Of a stretch of 33,185 bases of DNA, positions 32,083-33,185 are shown one piece after another. A program made the position numbers and the translations under genes. Each line of letters opens with the position of its first letter. Position 1 is the first letter of the stretch. Source of the DNA: an uncultured Eubacterium sp. (GTDB lineage Bacteria > Bacillota > Clostridia > Lachnospirales > Lachnospiraceae). The DNA is taken from positions 1-33,185 of the forward strand of contig URGC01000011.1 of NCBI GenBank assembly GCA_900547255.1, in the 5' to 3' direction. The notes below the pieces were generated by a model. It worked only from the letters and a program-made list of their open reading frames with translations, did not search any database and was not told where the DNA came from.

Positions 32083-33030
32083 TTACACTGCAAATCTATT
32101 CTTAACATGCATGTTATAATAGTTATCAGCTCTGTTAATCTCTGCTGCTGCAAGATTGGCAAGATTTTCTCCTGCCTGCTCATCAATCTTTCTCTGCTCG
32201 TCTGTGTAATTCTCACACTCTTTTTCAAGCTCTTCATAGCTTTCTGTCTGTTTTGCATAATCCCAGAATATATCCGATAGTCTGCAATCTTTATAATGCC
32301 ATGGCTTAGCTGCAAGATTATAGTGAATTATATTCATCTGCTCAACACTGCACAAAAATTCTCCATAGACCTCACTATCCCAGCTAGGGTCAAGCTTTAA
32401 AACCTTTCCCTGACATATAACATTAAGATAATCCTGATCCTGTGCAACAATGAATGAATACTTATTAATAAGTTCTACAAACTGTCCAAGCACATTTTCT
32501 TCTCTGAACATCTTAATATTAATAAGAAGAACTCCTGCATTAAAATAATCAAATCTGTTTATTCCAAGTACTGTCTCAGCGTACTCCGCAAATATATCTG
32601 TCTGTGATACAACAGGGTCATTTACTCCACCCACATAATTATCTCCAAGGTCTATCTCATACATTTTAGATATGTCACCTTTTATAATTGTATCTGAATC
32701 AAGATAGATAACCTTATCATACCAAGGAAACATCTGAGCTATGAATACTCTGTAATATGTAGTCATAGAATAATAATCTCTTAATGGAAGCTGGCTCTCT
32801 ATCTCTTTGAGATTATGTGTAACATCATCAAACTGGATATTTACATTCTCATTCTCAAGCCTCTTTATCATCTGTGTTGATATATCAGAAATACCAGTAT
32901 TCAACACATGTATATCTAACTTATATTCACTGCTCGCATTCTTGATAAGTGAATATATAGAAACAAGAGCATACTTAAGATATGCCTCATCACATGCATA
33001 AAATACTGGTATTATACCTTTATTACTCAT
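32083..33030 (-). CDS. Glycosyltransferase family 8 protein
   Basis: A 315-residue GT8 (GT-A fold) glycosyltransferase using a UDP-sugar, probably in wall, exopolysaccharide or lipopolymer decoration. The N-terminal IPVFYACDEAYLKYALVSIYSLI, the metal-binding DxD in YLDSDTIIKGD, GGVNDP and YFNAGVLLINI match the family, as do NVICQGKVLKLDPSWD and the HYNLAAKPWHY block. The start is taken as the ATG at 33028-33030 with GGAGAG eight bases upstream; an in-frame ATG at 33066 overlaps the -10 region and would lie upstream of the transcript start. The acceptor is unknown. The C-terminal 60 residues form a charged helix. Confidence 0.92.
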   Translation of the reverse strand: MSNKGIIPVFYACDEAYLKYALVSIYSLIKNASSEYKLDIHVLNTGISDISTQMIKRLENENVNIQFDDVTHNLKEIESQLPLRDYYSMTTYYRVFIAQMFPWYDKVIYLDSDTIIKGDISKMYEIDLGDNYVGGVNDPVVSQTDIFAEYAETVLGINRFDYFNAGVLLINIKMFREENVLGQFVELINKYSFIVAQDQDYLNVICQGKVLKLDPSWDSEVYGEFLCSVEQMNIIHYNLAAKPWHYKDCRLSDIFWDYAKQTESYEELEKECENYTDEQRKIDEQAGENLANLAAAEINRADNYYNMHVKNRFAV

Positions 33031-33064
33031 ATAATAATCTCTCCAATCATAAAAATACCAGTGC

Positions 33065-33092
33065 ATTATAGCACAAATATATATAATTTCAA
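33065..33092 (-). promoter_or_regulatory. Promoter of the GT8 gene
   Basis: Minus-strand TTGAAA (33087-33092), 16 bases, TATAAT (33065-33070), 35 bases before the chosen GT8 start codon. The sequence to its right to 33135 is AT-rich with no other feature. Confidence 0.75.
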
Positions 33093-33135
33093 ATATTTTA
33101 TGATGATAAGATTATTAATATTCCATGCCTCTTTC

Positions 33136-33185
33136 TTACTTAACCCTTGTAATAACCCCCAAATCCATCTCATGCACTGTATCAC
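33136..33185 (-). CDS. Possible 3' end of an upstream gene (partial)
   Basis: On the minus strand a frame entering from the right edge reads DTVHEMDLGVITRVK and stops at TAA (33136-33138), 44 bases before the GT8 -35. The residue mix looks protein-like and the spacing fits the end of a gene, but 15 codons are too few to name a family. Other frames cannot be excluded. Confidence 0.3.
   Translation of the reverse strand, partial: DTVHEMDLGVITRVK

Noticed and set aside
33031..33066. Upstream ATG for the GT8 gene at 33066
   Set aside because: It overlaps the TATAAT -10 element, so it would not be in the transcript.
1..33185. Mobile elements, integrases, CRISPR arrays, toxin-antitoxin or phage-defence loci
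   Set aside because: None of their hallmark proteins or repeat patterns were found. The MoxR/VWA pair was considered as a defence system, but has no nuclease or other effector next to it.

Overview
The window looks like a chromosomal segment from a low-GC anaerobic Firmicute, most probably a Lachnospiraceae species (Lachnospira/Eubacterium eligens-like). This is judged from AT-rich codon use, strong AGGAGG-type ribosome sites, consensus sigma-A-like promoters, a DUF6110 protein beside a P-type ATPase, a split B12-dependent methionine synthase and ThrE/DUF3815 exporter halves. The genus is an inference. No rRNA, tRNA, CRISPR array, insertion sequence or phage gene was seen. Apart from the first two genes, everything is transcribed leftward.

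Layout: (1) 1-2069 (+): a LytTR response regulator cut by the left edge and a GHKL sensor kinase, an Agr-type pair. (2) 2062-5525 (-): a MoxR-like AAA+ ATPase coupled to a 757-residue LRR / metallopeptidase-like / VWA protein whose HExxH motif reads HSxxH. (3) 5715-8118 (-): DUF6110 protein and a P1B-type metal ATPase with SCALK in place of the CPx motif. (4) 8272-17815 (-): a sulfur amino-acid block. It holds two O-acetylhomoserine sulfhydrylases, a TusA-like sulfur carrier, a JAMM protease, thioredoxin reductase and cysteine synthase, then metF, a free-standing methionine synthase activation protein and a MetH lacking that domain. Together these make Cys/homocysteine from sulfide or carrier-bound sulfur and methylate homocysteine through methyl-THF and B12. 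(5) 18049-20747 (-): pstSCA with a Pho-box-like array, no pstB/phoU alongside, and a PstS whose two halves are in circularly permuted order.

(6) 20985-22158 (-): a membrane-anchored HMA metallochaperone behind a G-tract promoter, and an EF-Tu-barrel/SseB fusion. (7) 22159-24292: a hairpin-rich 343-bp intergenic region and a chemoreceptor. (8) 24371-27816 (-): MATE exporter with a leader containing a 36-codon ORF over a hairpin, and a radical SAM gene coupled to an HdeD-like membrane protein. (9) 27989-30889 (-): a likely operon of a cytidylate-kinase-like gene, remnants of azlC and azlD, both ThrE-type exporter halves and a TetR regulator. (10) 30987-33030 (-): lrgB, lrgA and a GT8 glycosyltransferase with its own promoter.

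Strongest leads: the permuted PstS, the TusA/JAMM-containing sulfur operon without a visible ThiS or E1 partner, the LRR-VWA protein with a degenerate protease motif and AAA partner, and the MATE leader. All are read from sequence alone; no database search was run.
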